Position numbers and translations under genes: made by a program
The notes under the pieces: generated by a model
What the model was told of the DNA's origin: nothing
The model's input: the letters and a program-made list of their open reading frames with translations, nothing else
Database searches by the model: none
Part shown: piece after piece, positions 1 through 10,560 of the stretch
How positions within the stretch are numbered: the first letter of the stretch is position 1
Layout: every line of letters begins with the position of its first letter
Origin: Microglena sp. YARC
Taxonomy: Eukaryota; Chlorophyta; Chlorophyceae; Chlamydomonadales; Chlamydomonadaceae
DNA length: 64,000 nucleotides
Assembly (NCBI GenBank): GCA_022414725.1
Contig: CM039465.1
Location: forward strand, 25,077,962-25,141,961
Reading direction: 5' to 3'

Positions 1-180
1 TACCCCCCTCCCACCACCACCACCACCACCACCACCACACACACACAACATACACACAAACACAAACACACATGCACAGGCACACACAGGCACACAAACA
101 TACACACAAACCCACACACGCACAGACACACACAGACACACACACATAAACACACTCAACACACATACACCTCAGTACAT
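1..180. repeat. CCA and CA simple repeats
   Basis: A short CCA trinucleotide run passes into an imperfect CA/CACA tract with interspersed ACACAC words. No coding is seen. It lies beyond the MLH1-like exon, in what would be intron of that minus-strand gene. Confidence 0.85.
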
Positions 181-392
181 ACTTGAATGCCCTCAGTCTG
201 AAATTTCACGCGCCTGGGTGTCTTATCCGGTCACAAAGCTCCCTTGTATTTGTTCTCTCCCCACCCCACCCCACCCCACTTACACACCCCAACACCCCCA
301 CAGCCCCCACCCCAACACCCCCCCCACGCCCCACGCCCCCCCACCCCACCCACGCCCAACACCTCAACCCCATCCTCCCCCCTTTCCATGAC

Positions 393-664
393 CCGAATGC
401 TGGTCCCATTGTCTGTTATCCGAAGCAGCTTGTTGTCCCTCTCCTCCACTGCTACTACCGCGGCAGCCTGCACCCTGCGCCCTGGTCATGGTCATGGTGT
501 TAAACACCTGTTCATTTACATCATTGGTTAAACATGTAGTTTTTAAACAGGTGTTTAACACTCTGAACACCTGTTTAACAACCTGAACAGGGTGATGGCT
601 GCTGTAGGGCTACAACTAGAGTAGCGCCTGCGTCCACACACTTCTCTAGCATGCACTTGAGGGC
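393..664 (-). pseudogene. Degenerate duplicate of MLH1-like exon 1, split by a foldback element
   Basis: Reading the minus strand, 664 to about 611 encodes [18 protein letters not shown], a diverged copy of [19 protein letters not shown] in the intact exon at 910-695. About 150 bases later, 460 to 393 encodes NKLLRITDNGTSIR, a copy of [14 protein letters not shown], followed by a retained GT. The two halves are the 3' two thirds of exon 1 in the original order, separated by the inverted-repeat element at about 490-592. It is a tandem partial exon duplication later broken by an insertion. Substitutions at conserved positions suggest it is not functional. Confidence 0.7.
490..592. mobile_element. 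Foldback (inverted-repeat) element, partial copy
   Basis: The words GTTAAACACCTGTT and AACAGGTGTTTAAC face each other around a short spacer, so the segment can fold on itself. A fuller copy of the same family lies at 5832-5941. Here the outer part of one arm is missing. It has no coding capacity and interrupts the duplicated MLH1 exon. Confidence 0.6.
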
Positions 665-694
665 AAAAAGCATCTCTCTCTGCCATCTACCCAC

Positions 695-910
695 CCGAAT
701 ACCAGTTCCATTGTCCGTGATCTGAAGCAGCTTGTTGCCCCCTTCTTTCACCGTCACCACGATTTGAGTGGCACCAGCATCCACACTGTTCTCCAGCAGC
801 TCTTTGAGAGCAGAGGCAGGTCGCTGGATGACCTCCCCAGCTGCAATCTTGTTCACCACAGCCTCATCCAGCTTCTTGATCTCTTGGGCAGGGGGGGCGC
901 TGCTGCTCAT
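695..910 (-). CDS. MLH1: MLH1-type DNA mismatch repair protein, exon 1
   Basis: MutL homologue 1 is the ATPase partner of the MutL-alpha complex in nuclear mismatch repair. The exon starts at ATG 910 (A at -3) and gives 72 codons. Residues 11-40 carry the family signature [20 protein letters not shown] followed by [18 protein letters not shown]: the MutL/GHKL ATPase N-terminus, with the Mg-binding Asn in the ELLEN motif. DNGTGIR at the end is the second ATP-site motif, where MutL proteins have DNG-GI. A clean donor, CGG|GTGGGT, follows at 694, so the exon ends in phase 0. Later exons are not visible to the left and presumably lie outside the window. MLH1 is favoured over PMS2 because IQRP and the short N-terminus match MLH1, but one exon cannot settle it. 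Confidence 0.8.
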
Positions 911-3146
911 GCTGAGGTTGTGTGATCGTATGCACTACAGTGCACCAGTTGCGAGACAGGCTAACCTCAATATAATGGCAGACTAGAGGTGGGTGGGCAG
1001 CACTTGGGTACTGTGGGTGCTGTGGGTGCTATATATTGCTGAGCTCCTGTCTGAACCCACCAGTTGCTAGTTACTGTATTTCAGGAAGATATCAACGATG
1101 GGTGTGCTTTTGTGGTACAGGTGGCACAACTACAGTTGGTGATGGAGCTCCTGGTGGTACGGTCGGTGATGCTGTTGGTGCTGGTTGTGCTGGTGTATTG
1201 CTAATGGCCTAGGAGCGGGTGCTACTGCTGCTACTGCTGCTGAAATTAGGCTTGCAGCTTGTGCTTCTGAAACATGAGGAAGTTTTGAGGTTGGCAGATA
1301 GGCTGGACAAGATAATCAAGCAACGACTGAGCCTCAGACACGTAGCATATGAGCAGCAGGAATGGTGCTGAATGCTTGAATGTTTGGAGCTAGCAATACC
1401 AGCAGTCTTCGATTGAAAATGCTGTATCGGAAGCTAGCACGACGGATTGGCGAGAACTGTGGATCGACAATTACTTCCGAAGAAAGAATGAAAGAAAGAC
1501 GATGCGAGGAGGTGTGGCTCGGGCAACAGATCAGTAGAAGGGAGGACGACAGCAGCTTGAAACATAGAATCCGGATTTCGGGGGTCCGACCGCTCCAACA
1601 GCTGGCACGTTCGAAAACGGAATTGGGAAGATGGAGACAGGTGAAGGATCTTAGGGCGGAAATCTAGCGCTAGCGCTACAATTCAAGGCTACGCGCGTTA
1701 TTGGCTGGGTGGGAGGGATTGCAAATGGTGTTGGTATGGAAATTCGAATTTGATCTCTCTGCACCTGTGCCATGCTGTTCTCGACCTCTGGAAACGCAGG
1801 TGTGACCACAGCCCACCACGATACACACCACCCATCACATGATCCCGTTCTCCAGGGAATGAAGATCATGCCCGGACCGTTGAGGGGTACTGTGTGACAC
1901 AGGTTAATGTACCGTATGCATGTTTATGGGGGGCAATAATGTTAATGTAACAGGGGGGGGTAGCTAATTCGGCTGAAGGGTCTTGCTCACTTGCCCTACC
2001 TCGAATAATCAAGAGAATGCTACATAAGTCGGGGGGGCTATTATTTGGTTTTGATGTACACGTGATATACAATACAAAGTTTGAAAGCCGTCAGAAGTTG
2101 CCTCTGTTTATCAATGGTTGCATGAAGAGATTTTATCAAACAAATATAATATATTTGACCATCACGTTTTAAATGTTGTTGTTCCTGCCTGGGTGCTTCA
2201 GATGGCGAGCAGCTTTACAGGCTGTACCGCGTGAGTCATGCAACCAAGTTCAAGTGATACAGGGGGCTGGCTCAATGGCCCCTAATGAGCAAGTTAGCGA
2301 TGGCCTGCCCCTAAATCAATATCAAATATTTTTTGTTAAAGTTGTTGGCTCCTGCAAACTGGCGCATGAGGACACGTAAGGGGGTTTGTAGTATTCTGGG
2401 GATGCTGGACACAGTAGACCCTGGTATGGTACCCACACCCATTAAACTTCAGCGTGGCAAGTCCTCATAGGTTCAAGGGCTTTCCTTCGGGATGCTTTCG
2501 TCATGCCCTCACCAGGGCCGAGTTTTACAAAAAACAACCATCCAAAATAGTTGTAGGACGCAGGTAGACATCACATTCAATTTGAAAGCTCAGTCCCTCA
2601 CGTGCATGGTTTTGTTTTAGACTCCCTCACTTGAAAACAGGCCTTGGGCACAGAACATGGTATGGAGAACCATAGCAGTCAGCACTGGGCTTGCAAAATT
2701 GCTTTGCCAATTAACCAATGAAGTACCAGCACTCCGATGTATTGCTCAGTGCCCATTTAAAATTTACAACAGTTGTATACTTTCATCAGGCGCAACAATG
2801 CACATGTCTATGTGTTCCAGGCTGACTTAAAGCCGAATTGCCAGCGTATGTGACCTTGTAACAATTTCTCTTAAGAACAGAGACCACCAAGGTTCGACTA
2901 CAAGTAGGGACCGGCATATCAAATGATGTTGACAAACATATGACATCATATGACATAGTATATAAATGGTAAATTTAGCCTAGTCAGACTTCCGGTATCA
3001 TACGATGACATGATATCGTGTTGCCTTTACGGTGACTACTGTTAGCTCCGGCTTACGCTGTGGTGTCCTTAATTTCACGTCCTGAGAGTGACTGCATTAC
3101 ACGGATGTAACAATTTCAATTTCAATTTTAGGTCGCCTTTTTTTAG
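911..3146. other. Intergenic region between the MLH1-like 5' end and the FHA gene 3' end
   Basis: About 2.2 kb with no exon I can support. It should hold the MLH1-like promoter (nearest the 910 end) and the 3' untranslated region of the FHA-protein gene. Around 1130-1250 there is an irregular GGTGCTG-rich stretch. Around 2190-2260 there is a copy of a dispersed repeat containing ATGCAACCAAGTTCAAG. Short ORFs here lack splice-site or family support. Confidence 0.5.
2915..3030. repeat. ATCATATGAT-type palindromic dispersed repeat, copy 1
   Basis: AT-rich segment with repeated CATATGA/TCATATG palindromes and the shared words TATATAAATGGTA and CCTAGTCAGACT. Related copies are at about 13908-14042 and 36203-36345. 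Likely a small non-coding transposon family; exact ends not defined. Confidence 0.6.
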
Positions 3147-6100
3147 CTACAAGACAAGCCGTGTCGACCTCCGCTTCACACGCTCCATGGCGGCTTGGTT
3201 GCAGACAAACATGAGACGGAGGCTTCCTAACTCTATCAAACTCAAATGGCGCAGCGTTCTTGAATCAAATTGAGCCAAAGACGTGCCATCAACACACATC
3301 CTGCAAGGGCGGAGGGGTGGGGTGAGTGAGGTGGGGGGGCGGGACTGATTGGAACCTGTTCGTGGCGGCAAACATTAAGAAAGTGAAGTAGAAGGAGGGG
3401 GGGGGGGGGGGGGGGTAAGTGAGAGAGAGAAAAGTTTGGAGAGTACGGGGGTGAGGGTATGTAACCAAGAAAGGACTGTTGAATTTGCTTAGTTTGCTCC
3501 CTGGGTTCTGTGGGTATCACACGGGGGGGGACTTGGAACTGGAAGACGGTGAGCAGCCCAGAGTTGGCTGAAAACCCACAATCCAAATGATACACCTAAT
3601 ACACATATAAAACAACCCCCCAAGCCCCACCACAGCTACACAGCTCTTGTGAATGATACACTCACACATATAAAACAACCCACCCCACCCCCACGACAGC
3701 TACACAGCTCTTGCGAATGATACACTAATACACATATAACCCCCCCCACACACACCCCCCACCACCACACACACACCCCACCCCCACCACAGCTAAACAG
3801 CCCTAAGAAAGGACCCACCCACCTTCGTCGACCTGTGTTACACAGAGCCCATGCCCCATCGGCGCCAAGGGAGAGGAAAGCCTGACGGCGTGACACTTGA
3901 TTGGTGCACGGGGCACCGATGGTTTCTTGCGCAAGGTCCACGTCCACTTCACCCTTAGAAACAGTGCCCCTTCCAATGCCAACCGTGGTCCGCTTGATCA
4001 GGTATTGTACGGAGGCCCCCACTAATGCAGCAAGGGCACCCTCTTCATCCAACTCAACAGCAGCACTGGCAGAGGCGGTGGCCTCTAGGTCGAGAATCTG
4101 AGTCAGTAAACATGCACAATCAGTACAGTACGTAGTGGTTGGCCCCAGTGCAAGCAAACGGGCTGGCCCCCTCAATCTCACGCCTCGTAATAAGGCGTAC
4201 TCTTGATTGATTTATGTGTACGCGTATGCATGTGTAAGTTGGATAGATACACAGGTAAACATCCCATCTATCTATCGGTACCTATCTATCTTAAGGTACA
4301 TAGGTAGGTGGGTAGATAGATAGATGGACAGAGAGTTGGGTGGAATGAATGTGAGCATGGATATGTGAGTCCAACTGTGTTTGAGTGCGTATGACAAACG
4401 GGCAGCCTTATGGTCCAGGGTATGATATTCGGCAGTAGACACTTGTATGTGTGTTGTGTGTGCTTATGGTAGACGGGCAGCCGTTAGGTCCAGGACATGG
4501 TATACGGTAGTAGACACTTGCCTGCATGAGTGTGTTCTACACATATAATCGTGTAGCACTTCAAAGGAACCGGCACTCCTCCATTTATCACATCCTCATT
4601 CCATTTAATTCAATTATAATCCTAGGCCCATATTATTCCAATCACAATGCCATCCCCTTCCCAATTCCACCCCCGCTACGAGCAGCAGCTTCTAGGCACC
4701 TCCCCTTGCTGGCTAATCAGCGAAACCTAAAGCAACCTAGTGCACCTTGAAGCTGACGTAATCAGCTTTCTAGCACTGCTGAATTTTTGAGGCTCAGCCC
4801 AGTGGCTGGCTTAGGCAGATGCCTAGAAGCTGCTGTAAGTAGCCGAAAGAAAAACAATGCCTCATCCCATCCCCGTTCAATCTCTAACCCATCCCTCATC
4901 CTGTACCTGAGCTGCATGGCTCCGGAACCGCTGTTGCCAATCTGTCACATGCGTCTGAGAAGCTGCGGGGGCACCTTCTGACCTATCGCTCAAAAGCGGC
5001 CCAGCTTCATCTAACGTGTACAGCTCATCATCACTGCCGAAACCGAGCACTTGATCACCATGCGTGTTTAAGGCCTCCAATGCTGACTGTATTGTTGACT
5101 TCAGCGGAGATGGGGATGGTTGGGATACAGCGGGTTTAACAGCTGGGTTGGGCGCAACCACCTCTGGGGAATTGGGCGCAGTACCCTCCCCCCTTGGAGG
5201 CAAGGCCGCAGCAGGGGCGAAGAGCTTTGAAAGGGTGGTCTGGTTGGCATCGGTGGTTATTTCAGGTAGTCCCGAAAGGGGCGAAATATTCCGTCTGGCA
5301 GACTGGGGTGTGGCCATGACAAGTGGGGCACCGTTTGTACTGCTTGCATTGCCCATCCAGCCCTGCAGGGACATGCAAGCTGCTGAGTCGCTATTGGTTG
5401 GGCCTGTCCTCACAGGGCTCTGAGGGAGACCCAATGCTGGGCGAAGGGGTGATTGAGGGGGCTGAGGCTGTTGGACAGGGTTCCCAGTTTTTGGATCCTC
5501 ATCTTTGGGAGGCCCTGGACAGCAAACAGTGAAGATAGAGTGTGAAAAAATATTAGGGTGAAGCTAGTAACACTGTTTTTCTTTCTTCATGCGACGCGTC
5601 GGAAATTTAGCGACTCGGTGCAGCCCCAGCGCTGCCCCCCAGGCTCCACAGGGTTCGGGGGGGCATTTCTGAGTTTAGCCGGGCCCATGCTTGGCCATGC
5701 AGCTCAGTAAGGTATGGCGACGCGCTGCGCAAAAAAGTGGCTACTAACTTCTCATAGTGACCCTCTTCCCTCCAAGGAATCTCCTAATTCCATCGGATCG
5801 ACCCCCCTAGGACTGCCTGCACCCAGTTGAGGTTGTTAAATAGGTGTTCAGGGTGTTAAACACCTGTTAATGTACATCATAGGTTAACAACATAGTTGTT
5901 GAACAGGCGATTTACACCCTGAACACCTGTTTAACAACCTAAACACAATCCCAGCACTCCCCATTGTTTTTCGCTCAACGTATCCCCCCCTCCTTCACAA
6001 CCCCCCTGCAGGACCCCCCCCTAACCTTATGCCACACAAAAACACAAGTTCAGACAATCTCTCACCAGCTGCTGCTTCCTGCCTGAATCTCTGATTGTCA

Positions 6101-7488
6101 GCTGACTCCGCCTCCTCCCGCGCTCTCTTTTTCAGAACTGTCCTCATTGGCAGGGGGTCCATGGGGGGAGCGCCACCACTCTGCTTCTCCCATGCTTGGA
6201 GTCGCAGCTGCTCAAGAAGTGCAAAGTGCTCCACCTGGCAGGGTTGAGTGAGTGCAGTGGTGAGTGGGTGAGTGGAGTGGGTGAGTAAGTGAGTGAGCGG
6301 CGTGGGGGTGAGTGGAGTGGAGTGGTTGACTGCTGCTTGAACTAGAAGTGCGAAATGCTCCACCTGGCAGGGGTGAATGACATAGAAGTTTTGTTCAGTT
6401 ACCAGAAGCATCTTCTAGGCAGCTCCCTGGCTGGCTATTCGTCCAAACCTAAAACAATATAGTGCAGCCAGCAGCTGACACAAACAGCTTTCCAGCGGTA
6501 CTGAAATAGTTGGGTGTAGCTTAGTGGCTGGATCAGGGAGCTGCCTAGAAGCTGCTAAGAACAGCCGAAAAGAAAAGCCCTGATGAGTGAGTGGAGTGGT
6601 TGACTGTCGCTTAGAAGTGCGCATGTTGCGTCGTTGCATGGCGTTCTATCATGTAATGCTGCATGCACTGTGGTGCCTTCTGCTGAGCTAATTTGTGCAG
6701 CGCATTCCAGCCTTGTGTTGTGCACATGTCCTATAGAATAGGCAAATACACAAGTGTCCCCAAATGGGCTACAGCCTCAAGCACACACACAATGCCAATT
6801 GCATAACATTACATTTCCATCCACAGGCCATCGTTGGCCCAAAACAAGCCCGCCCCACACATCTGGGAGGAGTCTTCCAATAAATTATCAGAAAAGATAG
6901 GCAATGTTGCAGCAAGCGAGCATTATTATCAGCCCAATGCCCAAGCGCCCTAAGATTTTTCAACATGCTAGAGCCCCAGTTCAACACCATGCAAAGCACC
7001 AGTAATGCACCATGCCATGCATCCTCACTTAGTCGGTGTTCCAGCTCAAGCACAACAGGCTGCTTACACAACTCCAACAAGAGGGGAGGACACTGAGAAC
7101 TAGAATCACAAATGTTTTGAGGAGTCCAGGATGCTTCAGCCCAAGTGACATGTAGGGCAATTATTGGAATGTAACACACTTCAACCTATCATTCAGGGAT
7201 TGGGGCAAATCTGGATTCAGTCTTGAGGATAGGGCTAAATCTGGCTTGTCCATGTGACGACCACTGAAGCCTTCCCAACCGGTACGTTATAATAAGCAGT
7301 CCTCATGGCCTGCACGATTCTCCTTTGAGAGAGTTCACCTTGTAGACGGATAGAAGCTTCTTGATAGCCATCAGCTGCACTTCAATGTTCGACGCCTCGG
7401 CTACTTGCTCATGCACTGGATCTGCGGGAAGCTCAGAAGTACTCGCAACACATGGCTTTGGAGTACAAGCTACATCGACTGGAGCCAT
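3147..7488 (-). CDS. MCRS1: Microspherule protein 1-like FHA-domain protein (five exons, complete)
   Basis: MCRS1 proteins are nuclear FHA proteins linked to INO80/NSL chromatin complexes and, in animals, to spindle assembly. Exons on the minus strand: 7488-7339, 6234-6066, 5514-4907, 4097-3823, 3300-3147. All four joins keep phase (150+169+608+275+154 = 1356 nt, 451 aa plus TAG), close to the family's usual 460 or so. Donors: AAG|GTGAAC, CTG|GTGAGA, CAG|GTACAG, AAG|GTGGGT; acceptors all end in AG. Residues 1-105 are charged with a KKRAREEAE basic patch; exon 3 is Pro/Ser-rich and ends with an acidic GDQVLGFGSDDELY stretch. The FHA domain spans about residues 326-440: VGIGRG, VSRRQ, CNTGRR, then CVDG and LSLIELGSLRLMFV, matching the FHA order GR / SR-Q / N-G. 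Introns hold two MITE copies and a minisatellite. The structure is strong; the family name rests on FHA sequence and size. Confidence 0.8.
3397..3415. repeat. Poly-G run (19)
   Basis: Uninterrupted run of 19 G in intron 4 of the FHA gene. On the coding (minus) strand it is poly-C upstream of the exon 5 acceptor. Confidence 0.9.
3540..3800. repeat. Intronic minisatellite (about 75-bp unit) and dispersed repeat
   Basis: Copies of a unit containing CAGCTACACAGCTCTTG, ATGATACACT and CACATATA follow one another at about 3590-3745, ending in CACACA/CCCCAC-rich sequence up to the exon 4 donor. At 3540-3590 a segment related to 21340-21400, in the opposite orientation, shares GGTGAGCAGCCCAGAGTTGG. 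Confidence 0.7.
4130..4197 (-). repeat. Dispersed repeat shared with 15560-15628
   Basis: About 65 bases just upstream of the exon 4 acceptor of the FHA gene recur almost exactly, in opposite orientation, within an intron of the RING gene at 15560-15628 (shared words TTATTACGAGGCGTGAG and CCGTTTGCTTGCACTGGGGC). No coding role. Confidence 0.7.
4671..4859. mobile_element. MITE family M1, copy in FHA gene intron 3
   Basis: Inverted ends GAGCAGCAGCTTCTAGGCA and TGCCTAGAAGCTGCTG flank a centre with AACCTAAAGCAACCTAGTGCA. It sits about 50 bases downstream of the exon 3 donor. The outermost end at 4671 is degenerate. Confidence 0.75.
5535..5990. other. Intron 2 of the FHA gene with a foldback element
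   Basis: Contains a GC-rich section (5590-5760) with GACGCGTCG/GGCGACGCGCTGCGC words and then the foldback element at 5832-5941. A pyrimidine tract before TGCTGTCCAG at 5515 supports the exon 3 acceptor. Confidence 0.5.
5832..5941. mobile_element. Foldback (inverted-repeat) element, full copy
   Basis: Arms of about 40 bases face each other: GGTTGTTAAATAGGTGTTCA on the left and TGAACACCTGTTTAACAACC on the right, around a spacer with ACATCATAGGTTAACAAC. The partial relative at 490-592 shows that the family is mobile or was mobile. No ORF; target duplication not identified. Confidence 0.75.
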
Positions 7489-7720
7489 TCCGCGATTTGG
7501 GATGCACTGACACGGGAGAGTTTCGGGATTTTTCAAGAGTAAAAGTGCGTAATTGTAGCCACTACTGAAAACCGCAACGGAGACGGGACAGACAGGTGAA
7601 ACTTTTGGATTCAAGATGAGCGCAAACCATCGCGCGCCCAATATACGTTTCCTAAGCGGACGGATCCACCGCAACCAGCACGTAACCCTGGGCTTGTGGC
7701 CCTAGCTGTTGCAGTAATTC
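6170..7720 (-). repeat. Segmental duplication, copy A (FHA gene promoter to exon 2)
   Basis: This segment and 10570-12515 share, in the same order and orientation, exon 1, the upstream promoter-side sequence, the intron 1 words GTGTCCCCAAATGGGCTACA and GATAGGCAATGTTGCAGCAA, a MITE copy and exon 2 sequence. Copy A belongs to the intact gene. A second partial exon 2 start (6363 to about 6337, VEHFALLVQ) precedes the real exon 2. Confidence 0.85.
6381..6582. mobile_element. MITE family M1, copy in FHA gene intron 1
   Basis: CATAG start, inverted arms around CTTCTAGGCAGCTCCCTG and CAGGGAGCTGCCTAGAAGC. The flanks GTGAATGA (6373-6380) and ATGAGTGA (6583-6590) look like a decayed 8-bp target duplication of GTGAGTGA. 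The same insertion is present in the duplicated segment at 10931-11132, so it predates the segmental duplication. Confidence 0.8.
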
Positions 7721-10560
7721 TGTCATGATGAGCTCTTCACCTCTGCTCTTCACCTAGGTCCAGAATGTTCCGATTTGGCCCAACAAGGGAATGACGTCCT
7801 TTCGCGATGCTCATATGAGGTCTGATTGTCTGATGTGAACCTGACGACGGTAGTGACAATAAGTCATATAATTGTGTGCAAGATAAACAATGTCACATTT
7901 TTTGTTCGTTTTCATGAAACCTGAAGATGTAGTCGTATGCACACACACACACGGACGAACATTTCCCCGGTATCATCGCTAATACAAAAAATCATTCGGT
8001 TATCCCTGATTGAAGCTGAAAACTCTGCGAAAAATAGCGGACAGGGAGAGAAAATCGAAACTAGTCAAGTTTGCAGCCTTTCCAGCCCATAACTACCTCC
8101 AGAGGATTGATGCGAGTTTATGGGGATTTCGTGACTATTTTGAAGGGAATTGGCGTTGCGATATTTGTGGCGATTTTGTTGCTCACCCTGTCCGCAGGTT
8201 CGCAGACTTCTCAGCTACCATATGGAATAAATAGTTGGTAGCTGAATGCCCTTCTCTTCTTCACCAGACGGCTGAATAAAACAAGTAAACAACAGCATAC
8301 CGGTAGTTAGTTTTCGCCCCCTCCGCCTGCCTACACTTTTTTTGTGAGACAAAAATTCGATGAAATCCACTACACTGACATTGCTTGGGCTGGGCTAGTG
8401 TGTTTCTTGTCAAGCACCTTTGATCGAGAGATCTACCTCAACTGATTTTTACTTTTTGACTTGAAATTGGCAGGCACCTTTGAGTTTGAGCTCTGCAATC
8501 TGCAGCAATTGAATTATATATATACAGGGATGGGGGGGCAGACGGAGCAGGAAATAAGGTGCCGTACCCCATCTTCGCTTTAAGTTACCCTCAGGATCCG
8601 ATTACAACTTTTTTTGTACCCAAAATAAAGTTGAACAGGAAGTCGGTCTCCAGAGTATTTTTGACAAAAATCTCAACCTCGCGATATTTCACGTTTGGGC
8701 AAACCCATCATGGGGTTGAAAGATATGAGAGCATAAATGGATACGGCATAAAAAGGTCTTCTGACTGACCCCCATTTTAGGTGGGGTAGGGTGGGGTAGG
8801 GGTTTTTAGCGCTGGCTTCTTCCCCCTCCTCTTCTTCCAACTTCTTTGTCCCCTCCGTTTGTTTGAAACTTCCACAATTCCAACTCCCATCTAAACCGGA
8901 CACCCTATTGAATATGCAGCCAAAAATCTGTCTTCCCCCCCCCCCCCCCCACACACACACCCGTATACAATTAACTGGAGTCTGGCCCTGCTTGGTGTGA
9001 GGTCAGGGGACCGGCGCATTAAAAGTCACACAGACCTGATGCAGGTTGCTCAGGGCTCGCCGTTTCCTTAGTCCGTACGGTACTTCTTCTTGGCAGATTA
9101 GGTGTGGTGGATGCCGCATATGGGGGTGGGAGGAGCCATTGGAGGTAGAGGAGGTGGTCTGGGGAAGGGCAACTGAGGGGACTTCTACGGGAGAGGGGGA
9201 TGAATGATGTGATGGATCGTGGGGTTCGTTGCTAGCTAGTGAGGTAGCAACGGGGAGTAGATAGGGGACGATAACTATTTGCTTGAGATGATGGTTATGA
9301 GGCGGTTTCAGGTATTCGTTGATGCGAATAATCAATGAACGACTTACTCGTCAGGTGGGTATTCATTGATGGTATTCTTCAACTAGCGTTGATGATAATG
9401 AGTTATTTGATGAAGGTTGGTGCCGGTGATTCAGGCGGTAAATTGACAACAAAGCCGGGGGAAGGAAATGTAGATAATGAGGCACAGACCGATGGGGGTT
9501 GAGCTCGAGGGAGGCGTAGCACGTTGCCAGGCAGAGGTCTTCAATCGACATGAAAGGGGCGCTGGCTGGCGTTGTGTGACGGTCGCGTCGCGTGTACAGA
9601 TAAGATCATAAGATAAAAGCAGAGGACAGGAGCATATATAGGACGGGCAGGTGAATGGTACCTTATGTACAAGAGAATATGCTGCCGGTGCAACCAGTGG
9701 CGGCTGACCCGTGTAAAGAGGATTAGGAGAATAGGGTCAGTGTGGCTATTCACACTGGGCAGTGGCTATTCACACTGGAGACTCTAGAGGTTGTAATATA
9801 GAATAGGCTAGTAAACTGAAGGTAAGCTGCATGGAGCTGACAGACCAGGTAATCAGTAGGAATAGGATACGGCACAAGACCCGTACAAGGACTAGGAAAG
9901 CGAACAGCAAGAGGCTGTGGAACAAGGACTAGGAATGCGAATAGGAATAGGCCATAGGACAAGCTTCTCGGTTCTAGTTGGACTGGAAAACTACATAGTG
10001 ACTACGACTGACTGTAGGTGTGATGTGGGGTGAGGGCTAACGCTTGGCACGGCTTTGGTTTGCTGGTCATACCTGTGCCGCACGGAGAGTGTAAGAGGCC
10101 CGAAGGCGGTATGTGTTAACTGAGGGTTGTGTACCCAACGGAGAACAGAGAAACTAGTTATCACATGATCACGTGACAGCCGTCACGTTGGATTGTGTGA
10201 TTAAGTAGCTATGCTCTCCTACTCAATATGTCCCCCCCATGTGTTGACCGAAGTACAGAGAATCTTTGCAGCGATCAACTAATGTCGTAGTGGGAGAAAT
10301 AGCGTAAAAATACAAGAAAAGCAAGCAGCAAAGGTAATGCAAAAGGGACAGCCAGAAACGAGCAGCGAGGAAATGTTGTGAATGTAAAGGAACGTGGGAC
10401 GGAACAGTAAGGTCAGGCATGTGTGACAAAGTGAGCAATTTGTTTTTTCTAGTCAGTGAGTAGAAAGAGAGCTGTGGACTGATGATTGAATAGAGAAGTA
10501 GGCAAGATTTTTTTCAAATCAGGAAGGAGTCAGCAGGAAAATCTGATGAAACTAGGGAGT
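7489..10560. other. Region upstream of the FHA gene, no gene supported
   Basis: The first 230 bases are the promoter side of the FHA gene (shared with copy B). From 7720 to 10560 I see no exon with splice or family support. There is a C16 run at 8935-8950, a TATATATATA word near 8515, a direct repeat GTGGCTATTCACACTGG at about 9741-9778, and repeated ACAAGGACTAGGAA words near 9885-9935. Confidence 0.5.

Noticed and set aside
8010..8234. 74-aa ORF with CDICGDF
   Set aside because: Only one CxxC pair, no splice signals or second metal pair; most likely chance.
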